This document shows positions 22,466-34,078 of a stretch of 64,000 nucleotides of DNA, piece after piece. A program made the translations under genes and the position numbers. Under the pieces are notes generated by a model. That model saw only the letters and a program-made list of their open reading frames with translations, did no database searches and was not told the origin of the DNA. The stretch is taken from the NCBI GenBank assembly GCA_023678885.1, contig CM043013.1, positions 11,626,791 through 11,690,790 of the forward strand, given 5' to 3'. This DNA comes from Pogostemon cablin (taxonomy: Eukaryota > Streptophyta > Magnoliopsida > Lamiales > Lamiaceae). Every line of letters begins with the position of its first letter. Position 1 is the stretch's first letter.

Positions 22466-24399
22466 GCCAAACTAGTGTCCAAATTTAATAGGTACTCAAA
22501 AATGATAAAAAATATATTAATTAATTTACTAACCTTTCAACTTTACTATGATGTAGTAATAAAGATGTAATAATCTTGATCTTGATTATTTTTTAAACTG
22601 CATTATTGATCTCACCAGATCTCCCTCTATATCTTACACCACTTTTTTTATTTTAAATGAACGATGCATAGAAAAGAGTAAAACAAATATAAATCTTTCA
22701 TTCAGGGTTTATTTATTTATTATTTAAATTTTTGTATCACTCATAAAAATGTGATAGGAGATAATCCCCTCTACCTAATTATCGAATCCAATTTCCTAAT
22801 TTAATTATAATATATTTGAATGACCCTGGATCGAAGTGACTTTTAAGTAATTCTCATACGTACGTTAATTAATCATGTCCAAAATCGAAATAAGGTTTTT
22901 TTTTTCACTGACGAATGTTACATTTGATATTCTTTTTATAAGAAAAAAAAATACAATATAAAGGTTTGAACCCTTGACTTTCTTATTGGAATATGTTATT
23001 TCTACCACCTTAACTAAACTAAAACTTTGGTTTTATTTTGAGTTTTTATTTTATTATACACTTCAACACTTTTTATTTATTTTTTAAAATATAACTTTTA
23101 AAACAATCTAATACATTTAAACTTGAGTGTTACTATACTAACTGATTTTAAAAAATTAATTAATATATTATATTATATGATATAATTTTATTAAAATTAT
23201 ATTTATTTAAATAATTAAAAGTAATCAAATTATATGTAATAAAAATCTATTATTATATAATAAATTTATATGAATTAAAATTATTTAAAAATAAATATAA
23301 ATATTTTTTATACATTATTAATATTTTATATAATATAATAAATATTTTACGTAATAAATATTTTATTTATATGAGTACATATTTTTTTAAACTCGTATAA
23401 TTTAAAAATTATTTAATAGTGCTTAATAGTGTGTTAGTTTATTTAATTATTTAAACTATTTAAAATATTACATTATTATTTATATAAATGCTATGTATTT
23501 AAAATATATTATCATAGTATTAAATATACCATAATGTTACATAAAAAGTGAAACATATGAAAAATGATACTATTAAAATGTTACATATAGATAAGTGTAA
23601 TCTAAAAAATGTTACATTTACAAAAGTGTTATTTAAAAAGTGTAACTGTCATAAGAATGTTACATATAGATGTTACATATTAAACAAGTGTTATATTATT
23701 AAAATTTGAATAATATTAAAATTATATGTTATATATAACAAAAATATTACTATGAGGTGTAACATTATATCATTTATACTGAAATAGATTACTTTTTCTC
23801 TAAAGAAGAGAATGATCTGCAACATTATTCATTAATTGGATGCACGAAGTCTTTATAACTAAAAATTTTCAAGTATGGGCAGGGTATTTGATAATTAATT
23901 AACCCTGCTCATTAAAAGTTTCACCGAGAGATTTTTGTGTGACTGATAAAATGTCATAATATTTTAATAAAAAAAAGTACTATATTCATATTATTAAAAA
24001 AATTGATAATGATGCATTTCAATTATTTATGAACTTGTAGTATAAATAAAGTGATAATTTTTTTAAATTAAATGTGATAATAATTAAAAAAACGTAGAAT
24101 CAGACTCATATAAGACAGGTTCACCCAAATATTACCCTAAAAATCAACATAACATGAAAAATATGTTCCACTGTATTTTTACAGATGAAATCACCTATTT
24201 CATTAATTTGCTGAATTCATCTGGTGTTTGAATTTATTAAATTTATGTTATGTGTTATAATTATTTTTTTACTTTACCACACAAAGATTTAACGGTTATT
24301 TTTTAAGGATTTAACATTACCTTTTTGTAAAAAGAGTTGGTCTCTTGTCTCCCCAAATGCACAGGGTGTATAAGGCTATAACATTTTGTTCTAAAGAGT
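22466..24399. other. AT-rich intergenic DNA upstream of the MATE gene
   Basis: No coding sequence was recognised. A short irregular repetition of ATGTTACAT/AAGTGTTA words lies at about 23520-23760. The rest is A/T tracts with no element ends that I could pair. Confidence 0.45.
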
Positions 24400-24428
24400 A
24401 CTAGTAGCTAACCCGTGCGTTGCACGGT
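24400..24428 (-). other. Second Helitron 3' terminus
   Basis: On the minus strand a hairpin with CCGTGC/GCACGG arms (24413-24427) is followed by a few bases and CTAGT (24400-24404). It resembles the terminus at 15231-15263. The DNA on its plus-strand side (25.2-32.6 kb) shares repeats with the other Helitron. Confidence 0.65.
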
Positions 24429-24797
24429 ATGTGTTAATATTAGGGCAACAACTTCATTTGATTTTATGATGTTTGAACCGAATAATATTTCTTTGAAAAA
24501 ATATATAAAATAATAAAATAAACAAATACCCATACAAAACATACTCAGATTTCAAATTACAATATGATGCATCAGAATGATTAGAAAATAAATAACAACA
24601 AAGTAACAAATATTAACAAACCTCAACATCGTGATAAACAGCTTCCAGATTGATTGAACCATGAATTTGATAATTAGGAAACTAAAACAATCTAATACAT
24701 CTGAGTTTGACGATAATATTTGTTTTGTAAGTTGGTAGAGAATTAATCAAACGAATACAAAAATAATGAGTATATATTCTTGCCATATAAAATTATT

Positions 24798-24893
<96 letters not shown>

Positions 24894-25200
24894 CTATATT
24901 AGTAAAAGATTTAATGAAATTATTAAAGTTTTAAATTAAATATTTCAATGTAATGTAATATCACGAAAATAATATTTATTTATTCATAGGCCATAAAGTT
25001 GTAATATATTTATTTTTTAATTTTTTTTTGGTGTTTATTGTTGTTACATATTAGGTAAAAATTTAATGAGATTATTAAAGTTTTAAATTAAATAAGATTT
25101 CTTAATTTCACGAAATAATGTGTATATATTGTTTCCATATAGTTAATAATTATTAAAAAATTAGCATATATTTATTTTTTTATTTTTATGAGATTATTAA
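24429..25200. other. Presumed Helitron interior, AT-rich, with a (TA)n tract
   Basis: Apart from the TA microsatellite, no gene was found. Two similar stretches containing AAAGTTTTAAATTAAAT and AATGAGATTATTAAAG-like words suggest internal duplication. Confidence 0.4.
24800..24888. repeat. (TA)n microsatellite, about 44 units
   Basis: A pure AT/TA run of roughly 89 bp, the longest in the window. Confidence 0.95.
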
Positions 25201-25350
25201 CAATTATTTGCAATGAAAGTTTGGTTGGGTAAATAATTATTTAACTATTGAAAAATTCATAATTATAATTATTTAATTATTTTATTGGGTAGCTGAGGTT
25301 TGTTTAAGAAATAGATGATCAGGATTTGACCCTCTGCAAATATTATGCCA

Positions 25351-25421
25351 TAAACCATAAAACCCTAAAACCCTAAACCCTAAACCCCTAAACTCTAAAC
25401 CCTAAAACCCTAAACCCTAAA
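25351..25421. repeat. Telomere-like CCCTAAA block 1
   Basis: Degenerate repeats of CCCTAAA with variants such as AAACCCCTAAACTCTAAAC, about nine units. It is bounded by array sequence on both sides. Confidence 0.8.
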
Positions 25422-25523
25422 TTCATAATTATAATTATTTAATTATTTTAATGGGTGGCTGAGATTAATTTGTTGAAGAAAAAGATGGTAAGTTTAGATT
25501 TATTCTGCTTTAATAATATCTTA

Positions 25524-25744
25524 GTCCCTCCGTCCCACTCAAAGGGTCCCTTTTTTCATTTTGGGCGTCTCACCCAGAGAGTCCTCTTTTCTTTTTTACA
25601 CATATGAGACACACACACCCACTAATACAATTAAATATAGGGCCTACACTCCCACTAATACGACTACCCACAACACATTAAATAATAATACTTCTTAATC
25701 TACGTGCAAAAAGCAAACACCACCCTTTGGGTGGGACGGAGGGA
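25524..25744. mobile_element. Complete Stowaway MITE, about 221 bp
   Basis: The ends GTCCCTCCGTCCCACTCAAAG and its inverse CTTTGGGTGGGACGGAGGGA are flanked by TA. The inner sequence has the phrase ACACACCCACTAATAC typical of the family in this window. Confidence 0.85.
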
Positions 25745-25997
25745 TATTTTTTCTAATTTGAAAAAGTCATAATTATCCTTTTAAGGGTTAATAATTTGAA
25801 AAAGTCATATTTTAATGGGTGGCTGAGATTTATTTGAGAAATAGATGGTCAGGATTAGATTTATTATCCTTTTAAGGGTTAATATTTTTTTAATTATTGA
25901 AAAAGTCATAATTATAATTATTTAATTATTTTAATGGTGGTTGAGATTTGTTTAAGAAATAGATGGTCATGATGTGGCCCTCTGCAAACATTATCCC

Positions 25998-26039
25998 ATA
26001 AACCCTAAAACCCTAAACCCTAAACCCTAAAACCTAAAT
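25998..26039. repeat. Telomere-like CCCTAAA block 2
   Basis: About five CCCTAAA-type units. The unit is preceded by the words CTCTGCAAACATTATCCCAT, which also precede block 1 in near-identical form, so the two were copied together. Confidence 0.8.
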
Positions 26040-26403
26040 TCATAATTATAATTATTTAATTATTTTAATGGGTAGCTGGGATTTGTTTAAGAAATAGATG
26101 GTTAGGATTGAATTTATTCTACTCTAAATTCATAATTATAATTATTTAATTATTTTATGGGTGACTGAAATTTGTTTAAGAAATAGATGATTAGGATTGA
26201 ATTTATTTTGCTTTAATAATATCTTATTTCCTAATTTAAAAAAGTCATAATTATAATTATTTAATTATTTTAATATGTGTCTGAGATTTATTTGAGCTTC
26301 TCTCATCTGGTTTTGGTGTGATTTGAATTTTGTTGTCGTATTATTTCTTTATTTATATTTTTTAATTATCTCAAATGTGTTTTACACGGAAATTAATTAC
26401 AGA

Positions 26404-26500
26404 AAACCTTAAAACCCTAAACCATAAACTCTAAAACCCTAAACCATAAACCATAAACCCTAAACCTTAAAACATAAACCCTAAAACTCTAAACCCTAAT
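26404..26500. repeat. Telomere-like CCCTAAA block 3
   Basis: The longest block, about 13 degenerate units with CCATAAA and CTCTAAA variants. It directly follows the Helitron-like AAATTAATTACAG segment. Confidence 0.8.
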
Positions 26501-26883
26501 TTCGTAATTATAATTATTTAATTATTTTAATGGGTGACTGAAATTTGTTTAAGAAATAGATGGTTAAGATTTGATTTATTCTGCTTTAATAATATCTTAT
26601 TTCCTAATTTGAAAAAGTTATAATTATAATTATTTAATTATTTTAATGTGTGTCTGAGATTTGTTTAAAAAATAGATGTACAGTTATTTAACTTTAATAA
26701 TATCTTATTTTCTAATTTGAAAAAGTTATAATTATAATTATTTAATTATTTTAATGGGTGACTGAGATTTGTTTGAACTTCTCTCATTCGGTTTTGGAGT
26801 GGTTTGAATTTTATTGTCGTATTATTTCTTTATTTATGTTTTTTAATTATCTTATATGTGTTTTGCATGGAAATAATTACAGA

Positions 26884-26917
26884 AAACCCTAAAAATCTAA
26901 AACCCTAAACCCTAAAT
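26884..26917. repeat. Telomere-like CCCTAAA block 4
   Basis: About four units, following the segment GCATGGAAATAATTACAG as in block 3. Confidence 0.75.
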
Positions 26918-27009
26918 TCATAATTATAATTATTTAATTATTTTAATGAATTATTGAGATTTGTTTAAGAAATAGACGGGTATGATTGAATTTATTCTGT
27001 TTTAATAAT

Positions 27010-27650
27010 ATGAAATAATTACTACAAACTAACATGCCTTATAGCCTAAAATACTCTTAAATACAATAGGAAAAAAAAAATTCCTATCCACTACACAAAT
27101 TACTACTAAAAAGACTAAATTACCCTCAATATAAACAAATATCTCCCTGTAATCCCAACTCTCTCCTAAATGTCCACATTATCACTTCCAAAATTCTCAA
27201 AAATTCTAATCTGGTCATAGATCTCATATTCGTCCTCAGTCATCTCAGCTCTCATCCTCCTTCTCTCTCTGTCGATTTTCTTCGGTCAGCGAGATCAGAA
27301 CGTGGTTCTCTATCAATAGGACAATTGATGGACGGCGGGCAGCAGACAGTGTGGACGGCAGCGTGGTGGCGAATAGCGGTATTTCGAGTTTGTAGCGATT
27401 GGCGGAAGTAGTGGTTACATTTCCCGGGTAGATCTGGAGCGACGAAACTCCGACAGCGGCGGAGACAATCGACAGGTGATTGGTGCTCACGATTTCTGAG
27501 AGTAGGTAATGGTGGTCGCTGGTGGTGGCAGGCAGATCCGGCGAGGAGCAGCGGGCGGTTGATAGTGAAGGGACGAAAACAAGCTTTGTCGCACTTGTAC
27601 CTTCGATTCTCACGGCCAATCTGTATGCCCTAATTTCGTCCCTCTACAAA
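27010..27650. other. GC-richer segment within the array, possible captured gene flank
   Basis: Base composition jumps from strongly AT-rich to near balanced at about 27230-27620. A 124-codon minus frame (27245-27619) has Ser/Thr/Pro-rich, domain-free content, so I do not call it a protein. The CT-rich CTCTCTCTGTCG stretch resembles plant 5' UTRs. Together with the B3-like fragment directly after it, this may be part of a captured gene copy. Confidence 0.4.
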
Positions 27651-28000
27651 TGTGGCCTGTTTTATTGCAGAAATTTCCGCCCCATTTCTGGCATGTTGTA
27701 AGTAAAAGAAAGGTGTTTGATTTGGCAGCCTTGACCTAGAACAATGGAGAGAGATTTGGGTCGGATCATCCCGAGAATGTGAAGCTCTGAGTGCCGAACA
27801 TGGGGCTTGAAAGGGGGCAGGATGGAGTGTTTCGGTTCAACCGTTGATGGAAGGAGTTTGCGGAAAAGGTTGGGTTGAAATTTGGGGAGTTTGTGGTGCT
27901 CGGTAGTCCATTTTCCATGTTTCAGTTTTTTGACAAACTGAATGACAAAGGGAGATTCATCTACTACACCACTAAGTGGAGTTGGATGTTATGGGTTCCT
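27650..28000 (+). pseudogene. B3-domain-like (REM type) gene fragment
   Basis: One plus frame reads HPENVKL, a stop, VPNMGLERGQDGVFRFN, a stop, and WKEFAEKVGLKFGEFVVL, ending FSMFQFFDK. This follows the plan of plant B3 DNA-binding domains (L-P-x-x-V-x-L-x-V-P, then a G-W-x-x-F-x-x-x-x-x-L-x-x-G-D-x-x-V-F strand, then F-x-V-x-x-F-D). An upstream PPHFWHVV could be the domain start. At least two stops in one frame and no start make it non-functional. Intact B3/REM proteins are nuclear transcription regulators. Recognition is by motif pattern only, and a chance resemblance is possible. Confidence 0.5.
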
Positions 28001-28086
28001 TACCGCGAAATCTGCCAAATAAATATTGCATGTAAATTAAGCTTTGGGGAATGTGTCGAGAATTTTTTTTTACTCTATGCATAATA

Positions 28087-28210
28087 CTCCCTCCGTCCCG
28101 TAGTTAAGTTCACCGACACTATAGATGCGGAGTTATTTTAATGGGTGGCTGAGACCGACACTATAGATGCGGCGTTATTTTAATGGGTGACTGAGATTTG
28201 TTTGATGCGG
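28087..28210. mobile_element. Truncated, partly duplicated Stowaway end
   Basis: CTCCCTCCGTCCCGTAGTTAAG, preceded by TA, is a Stowaway left end matching the right end of the copy at 34079-34360. The inner phrase GACACTATAGATGCGG occurs twice about 40 bp apart, joined to array units, so the MITE end was itself duplicated along with the array. Confidence 0.6.
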
Positions 28211-28336
28211 CGTTATTTTAATGGGTGACTGAGATTTGTTTGAGAAATACGTGGTTAGAGTTTTGGCTAAATTATTTTCTAATTTGAAAATGTCATAATT
28301 ATAACTATTTAATTATTTTAATGGGTTGCTGAAATT

Positions 28337-28905
28337 AGCACTTGAATCCCAAATTATAGGCCGTTCTTGGAAGAAATTTGACGTAAAAAGGCTTAAATTC
28401 GAGTGGTTTATCACCTGAATCTCAGATTATAGGCCGTTCACTGAAGAACTTAGCTTAAAACGCTTAAATCTGGACGGTATAGCACCTGAATCCCAAATTA
28501 TAGGTCGTTCTTGGAAGAACTTTGACTTAAGTATGCTTAAATTCGAGCGGTTTAGCATCTGAATCTCAGATTTTAGGCCGTTTACTGAAGAACTTGACTT
28601 AAGAACGCTTAAATCCAGTCGGTTTAGCACCTATATCCTAGATTATAGGCCGTTCTTGGAAGAACTTTAACTTAAGCAGGCTTAAATTTGAGTGATTTAG
28701 CACCTGAATCCCAGATTATAGGTCGTTCACTGTAGAACTTGACTTAAGAACGCTTAAATTAGGATGGTTTAGCACATAAATCCCAGATTATAGGCCGTTC
28801 ACCGACGAACTTGACTGTAGAACGCTTAATCTGGACGGTTTAGAACCTGAATCCTAGATGTATTCCGTTCTTGAGTTGATTCTCGTTGAAGAATTCGAAG
28901 AACTT
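28337..28905. repeat. 72-bp minisatellite, about 7.5 copies, two alternating types
   Basis: The word CACCTGAATCCCAGATTATA starts each copy at about 28337, 28409, 28480, 28553, 28625, 28698, 28769 and 28841, giving periods of 71-73 bp. Copies alternate between a form with CGTTCTTGGAAGAACTT and one with CGTTCACTGAAGAACTT. The true repeat is therefore a dimer of about 144 bp, at least for the first six copies. No frame is maintained. Confidence 0.85.
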
Positions 28906-30060
28906 GGTGTGCTGTCGCTGGTACCCAAAAATAATGCTTATAAAATTCCGAACAAATTCACTATAGTGTAGTAGGATAAGCACGAATTTAAATTGAATTT
29001 AATATGCTTTCAAAAGAGTAACAAGAGGGGGGTTTGGATTGATGCTAATAACTATTAACATTAAAACATAAATAATTAAAAGTGAAAAAAATAATAAAAT
29101 TAAGAAAACAAATAAAATAACAAACCTAGTCCAAGGATTTGATCCCCTCCCGTATCCTAATTCACGTGGTCGAAATTCCTAAAATCCCAACTAGTTTATA
29201 AACTCAAGCCCCTAGACTAATGGTACGACCAAATTAGCCAGAAATATCCTTATGAATAATAACCTAGGGTACGACCTCTAGATTAAACTACCCTCAAGCG
29301 TCCCCCCACGTAAGAATAGATGGAATCTGGCTTGTTGTTTTTAACGTCGTGATGATCATCACATAATGAAATTATATTCCCTTTTGAATGTTGTCGACTT
29401 TCGTTGTATCCTCTCTTCTCCAATTTGGTAAGTTTTTGACTAAGAATCCTCAAATTAATTCCTCATTCATTGCTTGGTCAGCACCCTAAATATCAAGATT
29501 AAATATGATTTTGAAGTCACAAAAGGGGTTACGAATTGTTGGAAACGTTTTCAAAACTTTTCTCAAAAATCTGCTTTGTTGGACACTGATCCCTTCAGTG
29601 TTGTGACTTTGAAATTTATCTTGTTTTTGGCCTATTTGGATAGCAATTTAAATCATCAACGTTCAAGTGTATAAAATATAAATAAGTCATAATTAGCATT
29701 AAATAATTCACAACTCACGCGTAAAGAAATGAATTGCATCCAAAATAATCGTGTAAAATTACGAAACTATTCAGACAACTCTAAAGTCTTTAACCTTCGT
29801 AGAGAATCACTATCGGTGTATATAGAATGAATAGAGGAGGGCTCCTTATATAGGTAAAGGGTGAGGAAGCCACATATATAACTCGCAATTTGATTGGTCA
29901 ATGGCTGATTGACCTAATTTTGCGGGCTTGGGCATTTTCATCCCTGTAATTTGATTGATCAATATTTGATTTGAATTTAAATTAAAAATAAAATATAATA
30001 AATTAAAATTGATATTTTAATCATGAAAATCCACGTGTTGCCATTTAATTGGACTGTGAA
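28905..30060 (-). mobile_element. Reversed LTR-retrotransposon fragment related to element A
   Basis: Read on the minus strand, 29945 down to 29780 matches element A's LTR promoter region. It has the TATATAAGGAGCC box (about 29842-29852), GCGAGTT, the rule-like phrase GCCCGCAAAATTAGG and the CTTCACC... leader. Lower coordinates continue into sequence not present in element A (28912-29766), including a GGTACCAGCGACAGCA-like phrase. A second, shorter copy at 31110-31310 lacks that segment. No coding domain is visible. Confidence 0.6.
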
Positions 30061-30900
30061 TTTTATTTGCTTACAAATATATTTAATATTATTCAATTTT
30101 TAATAAATAATATCTTATTTCTTGATTTGAAAATGTTGAAAAAGTAATAATTATAATTACTTAATTATTTTAATGGGTGACTTAGATTTATTTGAAAATT
30201 TTGAATATATTCAAATAATATATTTAATATTATTAAAGTTTTAATAAAAAATATCTTATTTTCTAATTTAAAATATCGTAATTATAATTATTTAATTATT
30301 TTAATGGGTGACTGAAATATGTTTCAGAAATATATGGCCATGATTGGGTTTATTCTACTTTTATATATTTCGAATAATATATTTAATATTTTTAAAGTTT
30401 TAATAAATAATATTTTATTTAATTTCCTAATTTGAAAAGGTCATGATTATAATTATTTAATTATTTTAATAGATGACTGAGATTTGTTTTAGAAATAGAT
30501 GTAAATAATATCTTATTTCCTAATTTAAAAATGTTATAATTTTAATTATTTAATTATTTTAATGGGAAGTTGAGATTTTTTTAAAAAAATAGATGGTCAT
30601 GATTAAATTTATTCTGCTTTATGTCATAATTATAATTAATTAATTATTTTAATGGGTGACCGAGATTTGGTCTATTTTTTTAGGTCCAATAATTCTCATT
30701 AGAGGTATCATTTTTTTAATTTTTTTTGTCTATCTTTTTTTCCTTCAATTTTCTATAAATATGTGAGATATTTATTTGAGAATAGATAGTTAGGATTTGA
30801 TTTATATTTAATATTATTAATTTTTTAATAAATAATATCTTATTTCCTAATTTGAAAAAGTTATAATTATAATTATTTAATTATTTCAATGGGTGCTCGA

Positions 30901-31310
30901 CTTAAAAATGCTTTAATTCGGGCGGTTTAGCACCTGAATCCCAGATTATAGGCCATTATTGGAAGAACTTTGACTTAAGCAGGCTTAAATCCGAGCAGTT
31001 TAGCACCTGAATCCCAAATTATAGCCTCTTTCACTGAAAAACTTGACCGTAGAACGCTTAATCCGGGCAATTTAGAACCTGAATTCCAGATGTATTCCGT
31101 TCTTGAGTTGATTCTCATTGAAGAATTCGAAGAACTATTCAGAAAACTCTAAAGTCTTTGATCTTCGTAGAGAATCGCTCTCGGTGTGTTTAGAATGAAT
31201 AGAGGAGGGGGCTCCTTATATCGATGAAGGGTGAGGAAGCCTCATATATAACTCGCAATTTGATTGATCAATATTTGATTTGATATCTATTCTGCAGGCT
31301 TTATTTAATA
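30901..31310 (-). repeat. Second copy of the 72-bp repeat joined to a reversed LTR fragment
   Basis: About three 72-bp units (30925-31110) end with the same AGATGTATTCCGTTCTTGAG junction as the array at 28.9 kb. They lead directly into the reversed LTR-promoter sequence (CTCCTTATAT at 31211). The pair therefore moved as a unit. Confidence 0.7.
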
Positions 31311-31844
31311 TTATTAATTTTTTAATAAATAAATCTTATTTTCTAATTTGATAAAATCATAATTTTAATTATTTAATTATTTTAATAGGTGTCTGAGATT
31401 TGTTTGAGAAATAGACGGTCAGGATTGATTTTGTTATAATTATTCAATTATTTTCTAATTTAAAAAAATTATAATTATAATTATTTAATTTAATTATTTC
31501 AATGGGTGTGTTGAGATTTGTTTGAGAAATATGGTCAAAATTGGATTTATTCTGCATTTTCAAATAGGTATCTGAGATTGTTTGAGAAATAGATGACCAT
31601 GATTGGTTTTGTTATTATTATTTAATTATTTCCTAATTTGAAAAAATTATAATTACAATTATTTAATTTAATTATTTTAATGGGTGGTTGAGATTTGTTT
31701 GAGAAAGATGGTCAGGATTGGATTTATTCTGCTTTTCTAATTTAAAAATGTCAAATTATAGTTATTTAATTATTTTAATGGATGTATGAGATTTGTTTTA
31801 GAAATGGATGGCCAGGATTGGATTTTATTCTGCTTTTATATATA

Positions 31845-32030
31845 CTCTCGGTGTGTCTGGATTGAATGGAGGAGGACTACTTATATAGGTGAAGAGTGAG
31901 GAAGCCCCATATATAACTCGCAATTTGATTGGAAAATGGATGATTTGACCTAATTATGCCGGCTTGAGCCTTTCCATCCCTGCAATTTGATTTGTCAATA
32001 TTTAATTTGACATCTATTCTGCACGCTTTA
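31845..32030 (-). repeat. Third reversed LTR-promoter fragment
   Basis: It contains CTTATATAGGTGAAG, CATATATAACTCGCAATTTG and GCCGGCTTGAGCCTTTCC, matching the reversed element A type LTR but more decayed. It is flanked by array units on both sides. Confidence 0.65.
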
Positions 32031-32620
32031 TTTAATATTCTTAATTTTTTAATAAATAATATATTATTTTCTAATTTGATAAAGTCATAATTATAATTAT
32101 TTAATTATTTTAATATGTGTCTGAGATTTGTTTGAGAAATAGATAGCAGGATTGATTTTGTTATAATTCTTTAATTATTTCCTAATTTGAAAAAAATATA
32201 ATTACAATTATTTAATTTAATTATTTTTTCAATGGGTTGTTGAGATTTGTTCGAGAAAGATGGTCAAGATTGGATTTATTCTGCATTTTCAAATAGGTGT
32301 TTGAGGTTTGTTTGAGAAATAGATGGTCAGGATTGGCTTTGTTATAATTATTTAATTATTTCCTAATTTGAAAAAAATTATAATTACAATTATTTAATTT
32401 AATTATTTTCTAATTTGAAAAAAATTATAATTACAATTATTTAATTTAATTATTTCAATAGGTGGTTGAGATTTGTTTGAGAAAGATGGTTATTGGATTT
32501 ATTCTGCTTTTCCTAATTTGAAAATGTCATAATTGTAGTTATTTAATTATTTTAATGGATGACTGAGATTTGTTTTAGAAATAGATGACCAGAATTGGAT
32601 TTATTCTGCTTTTATATATA

Positions 32621-33151
32621 TTAAGATATACTTTATTAAGGGTATAATTTTTTTCAATGAAAAGATCGGCCGAAATATGAATAGTATTAATATTAAATTA
32701 AAAAATTAATTTTTTTCAAGAATTAAAGAGTATGCATTTTTATACTAATGCCATCTCCAATAGTTCGCTCGATCTATTCTAACGCAGATTTGCACTATTT
32801 TAGCGTAAAATCTACAATACAACTCCAACAATTTGCAATATATTTTCGCACTAAATAAAATATTTCATTTTATATTATTAAATTTTGAATTAAATTTTAT
32901 ATGATATTTTAATTTAATAATTTATACTCTACTATATTATTAAAATTAATTTATGATTTAATAAATTAAATATTTATTATTAATTTTTTATCATAAAATC
33001 AAATTTCTTTTATTAAAACTAATTTTAAATTTTAAATAAATTAAAATAATAACAATAAATAATAAATAATTTTGCAAATAATTATATTTTAACTAAAGTG
33101 TAAAAATAAATACACCACCTGATTTTAATTAATTACTGCGTAAGTTAACTG

Positions 33152-33230
<79 letters not shown>

Positions 33231-34076
33231 GTATACTGTAGCAAAACTTTTCTTGCTGACGTGTCATTTCCAGAATACTTCAATGTGACGGTAATTTTCT
33301 TAATTTTTTGGATTTTTTAATACTTTTTTAATAATTTCCTTATTTACTTTTAATTAATTTTCTTATTTAATATTTTATTTTTTAAATAATGTGTTTCTTA
33401 TTTTTAAATTTTAATATTTTATTTATTTATTTGGGTATCATTAAACAATGGATAGAGAGCGCAAGATTAATTACGTCATATGTAGCACAATTCTATAGCA
33501 AATTCTAACTTAGCGTGAAGAAAAGCGTACTGCTGGAGCATACAATTTCCGCTAAAGTGACGCTCCAGCACACATGTTCTAAAGGATATACTCCCAAAAT
33601 ATAGGGGATTTAGGGACAGGTTTTAGCCTTATAAAAATACACATTGAAACACGATTTGTGAAACAGAATTGGAGAGTGGTATTTTTATCACCCACTACTT
33701 GGCATTGATCAAGTGGAACACTAAAATTAAAATTGTGTATTAAATATATTCAACTCGTTTATAATCACTGTACCACTACAAATATTAATTCAGCTTGGAT
33801 CATGATTTTATTGACTAATTACAAGAATTCATAAAAGTCATTTAACCAATTTAGGGTGAATACAACTCAATCATTTTAACTATGGTAAAGTATTTTTTTA
33901 ATCGGGTTCATCTAATTGCACCCTAATTATTAAGGTTTAATGTTGATTTTTAGGGTTAGAATTTTAAAGGATATAATTGTCTTGGACATTAATAAATAAG
34001 GAGAATTCACCGCCATGATTTACAGGAGATTAATTCTTGGGAGATAATATTAAATTCAATTTTAATTATTTATTTA
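32621..34076. other. AT-rich DNA with a (TA)n tract, no gene
   Basis: The two flanks of the TA tract carry related words in opposite senses (GCCATCTCCAATAG near 32750, ACGCTCCAGCACACATG near 33560). This hints at an old inverted-repeat element spanning about 32750-33590, but I could not fix its ends. Confidence 0.35.
33154..33227. repeat. (TA)n microsatellite, about 37 units
   Basis: A pure TA run. Confidence 0.95.
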
Positions 34077-34078
34077 TA

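Larger units (their letters stand above)
25220..32620. repeat. Long degenerate tandem array, about 110-bp unit, Helitron-related
   Basis: A block containing ATTATTTTAATGGGTGACTG, AGATTTGTTTGAGAAATAGA, TTTATTCTGCTTTAATAATA and TCCTAATTTGAAAAAGTCAT recurs dozens of times. Adjacent copies were measured at about 108-116 bp (26521, 26637, 26745), but many are truncated or elongated. Some units contain the GAGCTTCTCTCAT...CATGGAAATAATTAC segment also found beside the Helitron end at 15.3-15.6 kb. The array is interrupted by CCCTAAA blocks, a Stowaway element, a GC-richer gene-fragment segment, a 72-bp minisatellite and reversed LTR pieces. Confidence 0.75.

Noticed and set aside
25351..26917. True chromosome end
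   Set aside because: The CCCTAAA blocks are short, degenerate and flanked on both sides by array DNA, so they are interstitial.
27245..27619. 124-codon minus frame in the GC-richer segment
   Set aside because: Ser/Thr-rich with no domain. The B3-like evidence is on the other strand next to it.
28337..28905. CRISPR array
   Set aside because: The 72-bp units are contiguous diverged copies without unique spacers, and the DNA is plant nuclear.
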